Shown: positions 44,308 to 63,949 of the stretch, in pieces
Numbering within the stretch: the first letter of the stretch is position 1
How the letters are laid out: every line of letters begins with the position of its first letter
From: Ascaris suum
Taxonomy: Eukaryota; Nematoda; Chromadorea; Rhabditida; Ascarididae
Direction: 5' to 3'
Length of the DNA: 64,000 nucleotides
Assembly: GCA_013433145.1 (NCBI GenBank)
Contig: CM024181.1
Span: 6,448,001 to 6,512,000, forward strand
Translations under genes and position numbers: made by a program
The notes under the pieces: generated by a model
The model's input: the letters and a program-made list of their open reading frames with translations, nothing else
Database searches by the model: none
What the model was told of the DNA's origin: nothing

Positions 44308-45166
44308 GGTGCCGCTTGAAATGAACATCAAATGGTAAATATCGTAGCATGATTTTCACTTTCTTACGAACTTCATATTTCGCGTGGTTTTTTCATCGTT
44401 TTTTTTTCTCAATATGCAGCGAAATTTTTTCTTCTGGAGACGATAATTAAGAAAGTAGCGTTCAAATCATCTATACATTTTATTCTTCAAAAGTTATGCA
44501 TATTTCTTCATGAAATAAGAGACTTTATATTGCATGCATTCATAATTGTGAGTGTATTTCTTTTCAATGAACGTTTTTATGTGAATATATATCATATTTC
44601 AGTGATCATAAGAGCATCATATGCAAATTATTTGCATTTTGCAGAAAGGGATTTTAAAGGTGCTCTATTTGTGAAAATTTTCTTAGAGAAAATTTATGGT
44701 AAATCCATTGAAATTTTACGATTTTTAAAATTAAAGACTATATATTCTCGATCGAATTGAATTAATAAAGGATAAATTGCTAAGAAGGAGATTATATGAA
44801 TTTAAAAAAAAAATTAAATCAAATTGAAGGTATTAATATTAAATTCCGAGAAAAATGTTAAAGGAAAGTACATCGATCTTTGGAGTTCTATCCGATTTGT
44901 TTGAAAAGACTTTCCTCGTGAAAAAAAACTGCTTTTTAATCAAAAGACGCAAAATTACTGCACGTGAAATAGGGCAAATCATTAATGAATTTATTATTGA
45001 CGTAATGGGACAGGTCGTCTATTCTTTTCCTATAGGTATAAGTGGAACGATTTTTCATATATATTCAGATAAAAGAGGTACAATGAAATGGTGATTGAAG
45101 GGCAGTTTCAGTTACAAGTAAATTAAATGGGATTAATTTAAGAGGCATATATATATATATTATATA

Positions 45167-45259
<93 letters not shown>

Positions 45260-46367
45260 TAACTAAAGAAGCATATATAGTGTATATTGGATGCAATATT
45301 TAGCACGTCGAATGGCAGTTGATGAAATTGTCTTAATGAAATATCATCCGATAGGAGTTCTTAGATAAGTCAATATTGTCTTCTGTTTTCATTTTTTTTT
45401 TTTTTTTTTTTTTTGAAGCAGAGTGATCGGTTTTGTGGAATGATGTGGACGGTATTTTTTAGAACCGGTCGGCCTGACTATCCAATAAGTGGTAATCGAA
45501 TTATTCAATTACGGGAGCGATTCGCACGTGAATGGGAAGTGATGAAATGTCTTGCAACGCCTTTCCTCTCGAAGGTTATTTTCAGTTTTTTTTTTTCATA
45601 GACAACTTCCATCTTATTTTTTATTTCGGTTTTTTTTAAAGTAAGGCAATTTGTTTTGCGAAATGATATGGACAGGCAAGTAATTTTTAGAACCGGTCGG
45701 TCTGATTATCCAAAAAAATGGCAAATATAAATAGGAATTCATGATTCGACGACGGTGTCTTTTTTAATTTTCATTTCTTAATTTTTTCTTATTGGCTAAC
45801 GCAAATGTTAGCTTAATAAACTTCACCGATTCGGTAGTCCATATTTGTCGATTTATTGTCGACCATGCTTCAGAGAGCGCGGTTTAGACCGCATTTTAAA
45901 CTGAGGCGCTATTAATACCGTGGCATGAATACTACCATCATTGATGAAAAAATTGACTATGGAAAACTAGTTATTCCTATCAGTGAAATCTCTAGATGAT
46001 ATTCTATCCATCGACTTGCCCTTGAAAAAACCGCCGACCGCGCCGAGGTGTTTTGGATGGGGGTATGTGTTTTGTAAGGAGCTCTGAGTGATCGAAACAG
46101 GCTGAAATACTGGACAGAGTAAAGGCGGTCTTTTGATGCTTACAGGAGCAAGAAGCACCATATATCAGACTACATGGTAGTCCAGCACAACAACGCGAGG
46201 CCGACGAGTTACGATTGCAGCAAGCGGCGATGCCCGGTGGGCCGAAAAAGATCAAGATGCATAAGAGCGGGAAACAACCTCAGGCCAATGTTGGAAACCT
46301 GCTACATGCACATCGAACGGTGGAAGATTCCCTTCACGAACTCATCAGAAGGCAGCGTTGGGATTGA
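43427..46367 (+). CDS. spliced gene of unknown function, about 178 residues
   Basis: Exons: 43427-43525 (first exon, tentative), 43789-43892, 45463-45574 and 46146-46367, all phases matching and ending in TGA. The three downstream exons are well supported. The second has acceptor TTGACAG and donor GC|GTACGT, and reads MRITLKLYANLNKIYWDRRV then WEIGYRGPPLSQRK. The third has acceptor TATTTTTTAG and reads TGRPDYPISGNRIIQLRERF then AREWEVMKCLATPFLSK. The fourth has acceptor GCTTACAG and reads EQEAPYIRLHGSPAQQ, GGPKKIKMHKSG and VEDSLHELIRRQRWD. If the ATG at 43789 is the true start (placed directly at an acceptor, as with trans-splicing), the product is 145 residues. The tentative first exon has a weak GTTTAT donor and overlaps a competing frame. 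The product is basic, with long helices and no signal peptide or membrane segment. I do not recognise the family; a nuclear, ribosomal or mitochondrial role would fit but is a guess. Confidence 0.5.
45147..45254. repeat. (TA)n microsatellite, interrupted
   Basis: TA repeats with two phase slips near the left end, in an intron of the unknown gene. Confidence 0.97.
45631..45720 (+). pseudogene. partial duplicate of the preceding exon and its splice acceptor
   Basis: About 85 bases match 45405-45495 with scattered changes: poly-T lead-in, TTTTG-GAAATGATATGGACA-type sequence, the acceptor TTTTTAG and the exon start AACCGGTCGG. The copy reads TGRSDYPKKWQI then a stop; the functional exon reads TGRPDYPISGN. 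It lies about 60 bases past that exon, in the next intron. Because its acceptor survives, it could act as an alternative terminal exon, but decay is more likely. Confidence 0.75.
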
Positions 46368-46632
46368 GACATTGTTTTAGAAGGCATTAAACGATCAAGG
46401 GAGGAGAATAGTGGGGGAAAGTTGAGGAGGGGAGCGAGTGAGGGGAAGGCAGCTTAGCTATTCTCACCTTTAAAATTGCCGTCTTTACAGAGGATTGAAT
46501 ATGCCGCACATGTTTGATAGGGATGTGCGGATGGATTTCTTTGTGATTCGATCGCTGTGCACTCATGGCTAGGTGACAGCGTGTTTATTTCTATAGGTAC
46601 ACCTATATATGTATGGGGCTGTGTGTCCGCAG

Positions 46633-46696
46633 GGCGTTGACACGGTGTTTAGTTCGATTGCGATATCGAACGAAACCAGAAAATATAGCAGTAACA
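46633..46696 (+). CDS. possible internal exon, product unknown
   Basis: After the acceptor GTGTCCGCAG, the frame reads GVDTVFSSIAISNETRKYSS and meets a strong donor, AACA|GTGAGA. A different frame across the same block (46613-46930) is basic and runs on as MTSKLASKLKPRKLSDIISS. The exon ends in a phase compatible with the acceptor at 47403, which would continue SIAHCIYRLDIRTNPNVT and stop at 47459. Not recognised. Confidence 0.28.
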
Positions 46697-47403
46697 GTGA
46701 GAATTCAGCGACTTTTTGGCCGTCTCCTTCACTTCTTGCCTTTCCTCCTCTCCCTCCCCTCCCCTGTTCGCGTGACTTTGATACGGATTGTTAAAATGAC
46801 ATCGAAATTAGCTTCGAAATTGAAGCCGCGAAAGCTATCAGATATCATATCGTCTAGAAAAAGGAACGAAAAACGTTCCCGAACTTTTCCGTATCGCAGA
46901 ATTCGATGTTCAGCGCCCTTGCCATTGTAGTATTAATTTTGATGTTAAAATATTTGCCTTAAATTGTATATTAGTATTGTGGGTGAATTGTATGCGTTAT
47001 ATAATATTGTTTGTTCGTTTTTTTTTTCATGCATGCGGCATTAGTTGAATTAGAATAGAAGACATAAGAAAAATTCCTTCAGAAAAAGGAGCGGAACGGG
47101 AAGGGATAGAAGGTAATACTTGGGCTTTCAACCGTAATATTTCAGTTTGATACTTGGTTCATCACTAAATAGTTCATATTGTTCGTTCTGTAACGTGGCA
47201 TTTTTGAGAATTTCGAGTTGATATGTACCTCAGCATTGTTCTCCTTCCCTATTCTTAACGATGTCTTTGAAATTGCTTAGCTGAAGGTCCATTTGTGGAA
47301 GTGACGCAAAATTACTAGCACGTTTATGAACTAGAAACCAGTAAATCGATGAGATATTTATGACATTTTACCTGCCTTCTACCCCCAAAATCTCATCGAT
47401 CAG

Positions 47404-47529
47404 GTATCGCTCATTGCATATATCGACTGGATATTCGAACGAACCCGAACGTCACCTGATCAGCTGAAAATTCGTCCATTCACCAATATTCAGAGCGGAT
47501 CTGCCAAGTTCCATTCGGTTATAGCATAA
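47404..47529 (+). CDS. possible terminal exon, product unknown
   Basis: Follows a pyrimidine-rich acceptor region ending in CATCGATCAG. In phase 0 it reads VSLIAYIDWIFERTRTSPDQ then LKIRPFTNIQSGSAKFHSVIA and TAA (42 codons including the stop). Balanced composition with two Ile-rich turns suggests real coding. The upstream exon is not fixed; the exon at 46633-46696 would need the other phase. Family not recognised. Confidence 0.33.
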   Translation, partial: VSLIAYIDWIFERTRTSPDQLKIRPFTNIQSGSAKFHSVIA

Positions 47530-48568
47530 TATATGCATCTAGAGTTTATCAAATAAGCTGAACTTTGAGCGTGTGCCTGTCATTTAGTCGTCTTCTTATG
47601 GGCTGAGGCCATAATTTCATTGCATTTGCTGAAACAAACAGTATTTATTTACTTTCTGTGAACTTATATAGAGTGCAATAAAACGCATGTCACTATGATC
47701 GGTTCTTATCGTGTAGAACGCATGAAAGAGGCAACTTTGCTGACATTTCGGACAGGCAGATAGCCTCATTCCCTATGAAGCTGCAAATTAAGGTTCTTTT
47801 TTATGTCGAACGGCTTATACCCTGACAAGATGTGCTCTTTTATTTCTCTTTAAGTAAACGCATTTGCTAACGATGACGGCGAATTTTTTTTGCTTTGGAG
47901 TCTAGCACGAGGCTATTGGAGCGGAAATTAAAAGTTTCTTGTTCGTCGAAACTCAAGTCTATCCTGAGGCTATACGAGCAAAAATTATAAGTTCATGAGC
48001 ATATGATCTATAACTGTCGCTTGAGGGGAATATTAATCTGTGATGAAGAAAAAACCGAGCATTTTATTGTCTCAACAGGTATTCATTCCTAGTGATACAA
48101 GTATTGCTCTCAGTGAATATATCTGCATTTATTTTAATCGACAATTTACTGGGAAATGCACTTAGAACGTGCTTCCGCTGTCATGACAGCTAGCTGTGTA
48201 TTTGTTATCAAATTCTTTTAGTTAGTTCTCACCTATAAAGAAGCAAGTTGCATACGAGCCACCACCACTGATAAGAGCATACTCATTCGTCGCTAATGCG
48301 ATCGCTAGTCACCGTCTTGTCTACACATTCACTCCAATTCTAGACAATCCATTTGTTACGTCCTTTACTTTTATTCATGAAATTCGTGCCAGTCGATCCA
48401 TTGTAGAGCAGACTCTTTGAAAACGTCTGGGATTTTTAGTACAGTTATTGACTGCATTTGGAGGGGCGCGTGAAGTTGACTGTCGAGGATCCATTCGATC
48501 GGGTTCGGCCATTTGCGCTCGGTATGTGACGGCTGTTTGGTTGTATTTTGCTCATAACGCGATAGAAG

Positions 48569-49352
48569 TTGGGTTTTTTCCGTTTCTTTATGGCTGAAAA
48601 CTATTTCGTATGGCATATTTTATTTTTATTTTTTTATTTGGTGTATTTATCGAACGTCATTAGCGTTTCCAGTCCGCAAATACATCGATTTTCGATTGAA
48701 AAATGTTTGCCTCTCCTTTTGACAAAGTTAGTGGTTACGGTTTTTGTCGAAGTGGTGCCGGCATACCTTGCCGGAAAAGTTTGCTCCATACAGTACAAAG
48801 TAATGTAGTTTGCGGGGCAATGGATAGGAAGTTCTTCACGAGGGATGGCGAAAGTATGTTTATTGTTTGGTGAAAAATTGCAAAAACCATCTGGAATAAG
48901 CAGTTTAAGGTGTTATCTAATGTCTTCTATGACATGGATTTATGTTTTATATACAATTCCAAAACTCTTTGAACATGAATCTGACGATACCCGCACTATC
49001 TGCGCTACAAATCGATGTTTCCGGCACGGTGACGGTTTTTAATTATGCCATTTGCATGTACATGCATATGCAACGTTTGGTACCCTGTGGATACCAAACG
49101 TCAGAATCGCACATCTGTGGAAAAAAGGCTGCAAAAAGTCACATGCATGGAATTTCCCAGGTAATATTCACTCATCATCCTAACCATATTCGTTCGTGTG
49201 AGTTGCAAAAATCTGCGTTTTGGGAGCAGATACCAGTTGCAACATCGGAAAACAGATGTGTGAGATCTACATATTGGGAAGTCAAGAGTTCTCTAACATC
49301 GGTAGTTTCCGAGATCCATATCTCGAAATCCATGTTTCGAACCCCGAACTAG
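48569..49352 (+). other. open frames of uncertain status
   Basis: One frame (48569-48808) ends LVVTVFVEVVPAYLAGKVC. Another, 136 codons long (48942-49352), contains LSALQIDVSGTVTVFNYAI and HICGKKAAKSHMHGISQ and has an internal CAG|GTAATA donor at about 49161. GC is moderately raised. Either could include a real exon of the gene that ends at 49666, but I could not build an in-phase model. Confidence 0.2.
49073..49101 (+). other. perfect 10-bp stem-loop
   Basis: ACGTTTGGTA and TACCAAACGT pair fully around the 9-base loop CCCTGTGGA. It lies in the uncertain coding region at 48.9-49.35 kb. Confidence 0.6.
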
Positions 49353-49543
49353 TGTCTAATTTTTATATTTTTTGAACTTCGGGAACTGTTTAACAAATTC
49401 GAGCGAGCATCTCCAGGTCTACATTGCTTCCTTCCCCATTTTTAGAAATCCCTAATTTTCAAGTATTACGGAATGAAGTTCGGTGCCCTCAAATCTAGAG
49501 AACTACCGGACACTTGAAGCTCAAGTGCTAACATTTATTTCAG

Positions 49544-49666
49544 GCATCAAATCAGAGTAAGTTTGTGGACGTTACTCTGTTCCATTTTCGAGAGGAAGAA
49601 AAGGGAGAGACGGATTCGGCAGCATGTGAAGTAGAGTTCATGATGCCCACAAGAATAATAGAATAA
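49544..49666 (+). CDS. possible terminal exon, product unknown
   Basis: Acceptor CATTTATTTCAG is followed by 40 codons and TAA: ASNQSKFVDVTLFHFREEEK, then GETDSAACEVEFMMPTRIIE. The composition is strongly protein-like and acidic. A preceding exon may be 49447 onward (acceptor CATTTTTAG), but its open frames stop (KSLIFKYYGMKFGALKSREL, then stop after PDT) before a usable donor, so the upstream structure is unresolved. Confidence 0.38.
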   Translation, partial: ASNQSKFVDVTLFHFREEEKGETDSAACEVEFMMPTRIIE

Positions 49667-57319
<7,653 letters not shown>

Positions 57320-57639
57320 CTGTATTCATATTTTTGTACATCTATTTATTCATTTATTGGATCTTTTGCATCCACATCTATATATTTATATATTTATATT
57401 TACACTTATACTTATATTTATATTTATATTAGATGAACCGTCTTTTTGCAACATTTTGAGTACACTTGGCTAAATTCTATTCATTTTAAAATATGCTATA
57501 TATATTTTTCCAAGTTTTTCATCTTTTATGTGAGATAACCATCATCGAAGTTTCGTTGAAGGTGTTTCGATATTCGTCTTCAATGTTCACTACTGATATT
57601 TAATACGATAGCGTTCAGCATCAAATAAACAATAAGATT

Positions 57640-57880
57640 TTCAGTATATAAAGTTGAGATCGGATCGAGCTCAAAAGTCGTATAAAAAGTGAAGCATCGA
57701 AAAGCGTTGAAGAGCAGCGGATCGCCATTCGCATCGCCTCTAAACATAATTTCATTTGACGACAAATTGTGCGAGAAGAGCATCGAAATCAGTCGTCGAT
57801 GGGTGGCAACGCACTCATGCTGCATCGACGTCTTCGTTGAAGCCACAATTTCTTCTATACAGCCATCAGGTTCATTTCTT
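57640..57880. other. GC-raised island open on both strands
   Basis: Between an acceptor-like GATTTTCAG and CATCAG|GTTCAT, GC is well above the flanks and both strands have 60-88 codon frames. One plus frame reads IELKSRIKSEASKSVEEQRI; another reads KLCEKSIEISRRWVATHSCC. No frame links both splice sites cleanly. A real exon is possible; strand and frame are undecided. Confidence 0.2.
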
Positions 57881-60673
57881 CTCGATTCTTACAGCTCAAC
57901 CCGATCCATTAGGCACATCTTGCTTTTGCAATTTTTTTTTTTTGATATTTAAAATATAGCTAAATTATTATCATTTTCGTTTAAAAAAAATCAACGAAAT
58001 TTTTTATAGTGTTCCATATTTTTCTATTTTTGCAGCCTATAAGTCTCAAGAAATGAGATTTTCTTTAATTCGTTGAGACCATATGAGTTTACTGGGATAC
58101 ATGGGTGTAATTGTTAGTGATTGAAAGCCTATACTAGTAATCTCAATTTTACATATGTTTCTATTGCTCTTTGGGTCGGGTAATTCCATTTAACGAGCAA
58201 CAATAATTTTGTAGCTATGGTGCACTACAGATGCCATCCTATACTTCATTTGAGTTATAGGCAATTACATATTACCTACTATCAACAACTAAAGAAATAG
58301 GTCGGGAGTGTAATGCTAGAAGTCAGACTGAAGTTGAAGCAGTTTAACGCAAATAGTGTAACATTTATACACGTATTATATGAAGATGCAGTTAATACTT
58401 CTATGCATAATTTCTACTAGTGGCATATAACAGATCGAAAAGTGCACGAATTAATGGCTGAGCCTAATGATTGTTGCTCGATACTTGGATGTTTTGTGCT
58501 ATCTTCTGTTTTTGGCTTTCCATAGGTCGTCATGTCCGGGCATAGTTTGAAAGAGTTGGGAAGTTGTTCGGAGGGGTTTTGCAAATATGCAAAATTTTGA
58601 TGAACCCCTTCTTCATTGTCTCGTTCACATTCTCTCCTTTACTCCCTCTCCCCCCCCCCCCCGTCCCCATGCTACTCTATATTTACTTTAAATGTTCCGT
58701 CATGAATAGATTTTCTAAGCTAATGCAAAATTCTTATATTGTTCTTGATTGTTGAAAGTTTCCGTATTACCTTGATGACAGCTGTTAAAGCTGCAAAGCT
58801 GCTAAAGAAATCTCTAATTTTTAAGAAACAACCAAATATCCGTCAGTTGAGTTTTTTTCATTGCTGCTAATGTTTGTTGTGTTGTCTCTAAGTGATCTAA
58901 TGCCTCATTTTTGAGAAAATATTCTCTCTAATTGAGGAAATTCTCTTTGATAATCACTGTATTAGATTTGTTGAGTGAAATATCAATGACAACTTTAAAT
59001 GCATCAAATCTCAAAGGATTGTTTCGTTGTTAGCTACTATAATTTTCTATATTTGCTGATAGCTATTTCCGGTCAATTGAATTGTATTTATATCAACGTT
59101 CAAAAATTCATCTATTCTTTTCAACTCCTCTATAATTATTCTTCATGTCTCGTTATTATTTCCTGAATATATTTCATAGATATCAGCTAAAGGTTGTACA
59201 TTTGCATGTCTATCTTCCTTTTACGTTTAGATCCTTTATGCCATATAGCTAAAACGGAAAAAGAAAGAATACGGCGGCTTTTAAAGCATTTTTTTCGGGT
59301 TTTAATATGCCAACCATTGTTCAAATTAGTAAATCTTTGAGCAACTATACGATTTTGTTTTTAGAATATCTAACTGTTCGAGATAAGAGATAGCAATTAC
59401 ATTGTTGAACGTTTGCTGTGAAAATTTCATCAAAAAAACAAATTTTTTAAATCGTCTCTGTTATTAGTGAATGCCGCATTTCGGAGCGCATTTTTAAATG
59501 ACAATATTTTAGTCTCAATCGTACTCTACAATTAGAATTAAACGTAGAAGTTTCGAAATACATTTGCACAATAACAGAGAAATTAGATAGTAACTTTTTT
59601 TTTCTACATTCCCCTTCTTTTTATTAGTTATTCTTTTTTGTTCTTTTTTTCAGCATTTTGTTGTTTTAATTTATTAATTGTTATTAGTACTTGAATGTAC
59701 CGTAAAAGTTGAAATTCCAAAATGTTTCTGCGACCAATTGAATCAAGTCAAAAATCGACATTTTTTTCTGGAAGATTTAAGAAGTGGACAATTTCAAAGG
59801 CGCTTCCTGATCACTTTTGCGCATTTTTTGGCAATCATGTGACCAGGTTGAGTGAAGTGCACTTGAACAAATGGTGCCAATGCTCTTAGCACACTTTTTC
59901 TCCTTCTTACGTCTTTGCGCTTAGGTTTCTTTTTTTTTTTGCATTACGCCAACTCCACATCTGTACATATGCGCATGTCCGATTGTTTCAGTTCACGAGA
60001 ATCACAACAATTTTGGTGATGAAATTTAACAGATGTGGTTTACACCTGATTAACATAATTAAACCATTCATGCAATATGTTCACAGTCCGAATAAGTAAT
60101 AATTAGTATACGAACCTATTGACTATATTTTGCACTTATATGCTGCTATGCTATCGATCGGATGTAGCCTAAGGGGGAAGAATGAGGAGGGGATTGCAGT
60201 TGTACGGTATACGGTTTTGCCGTCTCACTCACTAACCCAATTAGCATGATGAATTGCTTGCAAACAATTTGCGCAAGAAAATGCATCCACAGTTCCATTA
60301 CAAACGCTTCATAATGATTAAACAATTGCAAATGAAATAAAACCATCGAAAAAAAAATGGTGAAAAATTTCGCATTTTTCCACAATTGTTTATATTGCAA
60401 TTTGCGCTAATCAGGTTGCAAAAAATAATGTTTCATTCACAAAAGATTTGCAAAAATGTTCGAATCAATCAAAATATAATGAATTATTACCGTATATTTT
60501 TTTTTGTTTGCTAATGTTCTATGAAACTTATTGGTCTGATAAGTGGAATTTGAAACATTTATATTTTTATATTGTACTAACTCAACTGATACGCTTTTAA
60601 GCTTATTCTTGATTCGGCTCGTGCATTGTACTCACGATTTGTGAATGCAACATGCAATATGCAACAGAGTCAC
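57881..60673. other. non-coding stretch
   Basis: No supported gene. It includes a pyrimidine island with C13 at 58650-58662. Confidence 0.55.
58650..58662 (+). repeat. poly-C tract, 13 bases
   Basis: Thirteen C inside a C/T-rich island. Confidence 0.9.
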
Positions 60674-60793
60674 ATGATTCCATCGATTGCAAAAAACACA
60701 ATTAATCACAATTAATTTTGCATAACTCTGATGGCTGATCAGCTCAAAACTTGATGGATGAAATGATTCCATTCGTTCTATCGATGGAATCAT
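60674..60793. repeat. 14-bp inverted repeat flanking 92 bases
   Basis: ATGATTCCATCGAT (60674-60687) is the exact reverse complement of ATCGATGGAATCAT (60780-60793). A third partial copy, ATGATTCCAT at 60762-60771, can also pair with the right arm as a local hairpin. It could be a very short MITE-like remnant; no clear target-site duplication is seen. Confidence 0.6.
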
Positions 60794-61337
60794 CTAACTT
60801 TATGTTCATTAGCTCTTAAAATGTAACTGCAAGATCATCAAATGATAGTTATATATAAATATGTAAAAACAAGCTTAGCCTTGCCAAAATGCTATTCGCA
60901 AGCATAAATTCGCGAACACATATAACAATAAAGTTTTTTTAATGGATAATTTGTGCAGTGATCAGTTTTACTCAAAAAATATTCTACGATATTTTTCCAA
61001 AGTTTTGAGTGAGAAAGCTAAAATGTGGAAAGAACTCATGCGATATTAACCTGAGCGTATATTCTACTAAATTCATGGCTCGCTTGAGCATACAATAATA
61101 AAATGTTGTAGAAAACCGTTTAGAGAGCTTTATATCAAAGGATAATGGGACTAATTTCTGGTGCTGGCAATTTTTGAATGTCTATTTAACTCAAAATTTC
61201 CTCTCCACTGCTTCTATTCTCATAATTTCCTACCGTCTTGCAATGAACAATAAAAGAGGATGCAATCACTCGTAATATCATTATTGCAAGCATAGATTTT
61301 AATTTCGATGATTATTTTATGCAATTGTTTGTATGAG

Positions 61338-61525
61338 CAAAAAATCAACTTCTTGCTTGCATACAAATTAGCATAGATGAGAAATTATGTCAAATTAGCT
61401 TACATGAGAAATTGTATATGGTAATTAACGTCAAAAAATCAACTTCTTGCTTGCATACAAATTAGCATAGATGAGAAATTATGTCAAGTTAGCTTACATG
61501 AGAAATTGTATATGGTAATTAACGT
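61338..61525 (+). repeat. 94-base tandem duplication, two copies
   Basis: The units at 61338-61431 and 61432-61525 differ at a single position I can see (CAAATTAG versus CAAGTTAG). The near identity means a recent event or a sequence maintained by conversion. No ORF crosses it. Confidence 0.95.
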
Positions 61526-61727
61526 ATCTTTCTTTGAAAGGGGAAAACTGCTGCAAAGACGACGCTGATGTTTATAATGTCGTGTAAATCGTCATTGCTT
61601 TCAGCCGCACTTTTTTTTCGAATTCACTTCACCTTTACGAGAAATAAATTCTGCAGAACACATTTATAAGTACGCCTATTTAAAAATTGCCAACAACGAG
61701 TGCACTAGTGCGAAGCAAAACAAACCA

Positions 61728-61774
61728 TTTAATTTAATTTAATTTAATTTAATTTAATTTAATTTAATTTAATT
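61728..61774. repeat. (TTTAA)n microsatellite
   Basis: Nine or so perfect pentamer copies. Confidence 0.95.
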
Positions 61775-63949
61775 CATGCAGTAGTTAGGGAATGGAGCTA
61801 AGAATATATATATAAACTTATGTAAATTTTGACATTTGATATAGGTGACCATTAAATAATATTGTTTTCGTTTTGCTTCTATGGAATTGAAATATTCCTT
61901 TCCTTAACTATACAAACTATAAGGATAAAATATCTTAGCGATTGGCGATAGCCATTTCTCAGTTAATGTGTATAGCGCATTAGCCCAATGCGGCACATAA
62001 ATTACGTTGCGCAAAAAAAAAAAAAAAAAAAAAACGGAATCGCTATGAAGAGAATAAGAACGAAATCCGTCAGATTTATTCATTGCCTCACTGAGAGGGA
62101 TTCTGTGATGAGTCGACAATCAATCACTGCAGATTTCTAAACGTTGAAGTGGGTAATTGAACAGGTAAATAGGAGTTTGATAAGTGAAATGAATAAAATT
62201 GAAAACAATTTAAATCAGTTTTTAAATTTATTTCGATTAGCAAAATTAAATTAATTATTGAATCAGTTCTATTCAATCGTTCTAACGAGGATTTTTTTTA
62301 ATAGGCTTGAAAATAATGTTTTGCCAATATTATTTCCCAAAAAAAATGAGAAAGAAATAGGATTTTTCATCAATTTGATCTATTACTGCAGTGAAATTTT
62401 CAAATTCTATATATACGATAGAAAACAGAACCGTTACCACTAGAGTTTTTCGATTTCGAAACTTTCTCTTCGCACATCCGATCACTATTTTCTACTTGAT
62501 ATACCATGAGAGGCATCCTTTATCACCACATCATTAAGATTGGAAATGTTATTTTTAGGGGGGAGGGGGGTGGATGAGGGGGTGGGGGCGGAAACGTTTG
62601 ATTCCAGAATATTACTTGTAGATGTATACGATTGAGCGGATGACCCAACCTTTGTTTAGTACTACATCTATTTAGCATTATGCCTTAAAAGTGCTAATAA
62701 TCCTGTGCTTTCACAAACTTTCACAGATGCATTTGCAGCTTTTGTTAAATTTATTATTGAACGATGAGAATGCTTCCTTTTAACAGGCATTCTCTAAACT
62801 ATGACCAAACAAATCGGATCGACCTTGTTATTTTTTAACCATCGGAAGTTGAATCCTTCCTTCTTTTAACAATCTCTTATTTCAATTTTCATCATTTATG
62901 TTGAATAATGAAAGAGTAAAGCAGCGATCGAGATGGCTCAAAAATTTTGTCTGAATTTACCTGGACACATCTACCTGAACATATCAAGAATTCATATCAT
63001 CAAGCTGGAGTAAATTATAAATGGTATAAATTTTAGACGGAAACCTATATACTTTGCATTTAATGAATGTAGAGGATCATATATCGTAGAGATGATGTTA
63101 ATACCCCTTTTAATTTAGAAAAATGAATAAAATATTCTGATTTCATTTCGCGAAATTGTCGGGGTTTTTTTTTGATTTTTTAAATCATTTATAGATTTTT
63201 GAAAAAATCTTCGTGAAAGAATGATATAAACAAAACAATATGAATTTTTATATTCTTTTTTTTTAAAAAAATAGAAAAAAGAACGTCGAGAATTTTCGAA
63301 TAACGGAACAAGAAAAGAGAAATAGCGGCTCACACATTCGCTGAGATAATTGTTTCCGCTTCCTGTTAGAAAAGAAAGTGAAGGAAAAATGGGAATCGAA
63401 ACGTTGCTAATCCTCTCGAGAATTGAAAAGTTGCATTTCCTAAAGAAATTGATATGCATAGAGGCGATGCTAAAAGTATTCTTCCACATAGATAGAAAGA
63501 TCGCCAAATAAAAATATTTATTAGCCATTTTTGTGATCGAATTTTTTTTTTGTGAGAGAGAGAGAAAGAGAGAAAAAAATTTCAATTTTTGAATATTGAT
63601 TTATATAATTTTAGGAAGAAAACTTTTTGAAAAAAAAAATTCAATAATTTAAAAAAAAACCGCTAATGGAATTTAATAGAAATTTGATATTGTGATGATC
63701 AAAATTAAATTTGTAGTTGCAATAAAGCTTAAGTATTTTAATGGATAAAATTAGGTTCAAATTTCTAGGCTATAATCAGATATTTATATTTGTCCCTCTT
63801 ACTATTTACTTTTGGTGGATTATTTTGATAGGTTGGCAATAAGTTTATCAATATAGAGAATAAAATATTCTTAATATCAGTACATTTAGGAATTTTTTTT
63901 TTGTTAAACATCTTTAAAAATTTCGGAAACTCATCTAATTTCTTTCCAG
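61775..63949. other. AT-rich flank before the last exon
   Basis: No supported gene. A22 at 62013-62034. A 156-codon minus-strand frame at 63115-63585 is the longest ORF in the window, but it lacks an ATG start and is composed of F, S, K, I and N from poly-A/T and GA repeats, so it is not called. Confidence 0.5.
62558..62588 (+). repeat. strong G-quadruplex-type motif
   Basis: Four G runs of 6, 6, 5 and 5 bases are separated by loops of 1, 7 and 1. This meets the usual quadruplex pattern, in AT-rich DNA and about 1.4 kb upstream of the exon at 63950. Confidence 0.85.

Noticed and set aside
48371..48616. 81-codon minus-strand frame with IEWILDSQLHAPLQMQ
   Set aside because: Composition is plausible, but there is no supporting splice site or partner and the plus strand there has competing frames; evidence is insufficient.
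49325..49350. TTCGAACCCC resembling a reverse-strand tRNA T-arm
   Set aside because: The flanking bases do not form a T-stem, and no acceptor or anticodon arm is present.
63115..63585. 156-codon minus-strand frame, the longest in the window
   Set aside because: It has no ATG start and is built from poly-A/T and GA repeats; the translation is F/S/K/I/N-rich with no domain-like pattern.
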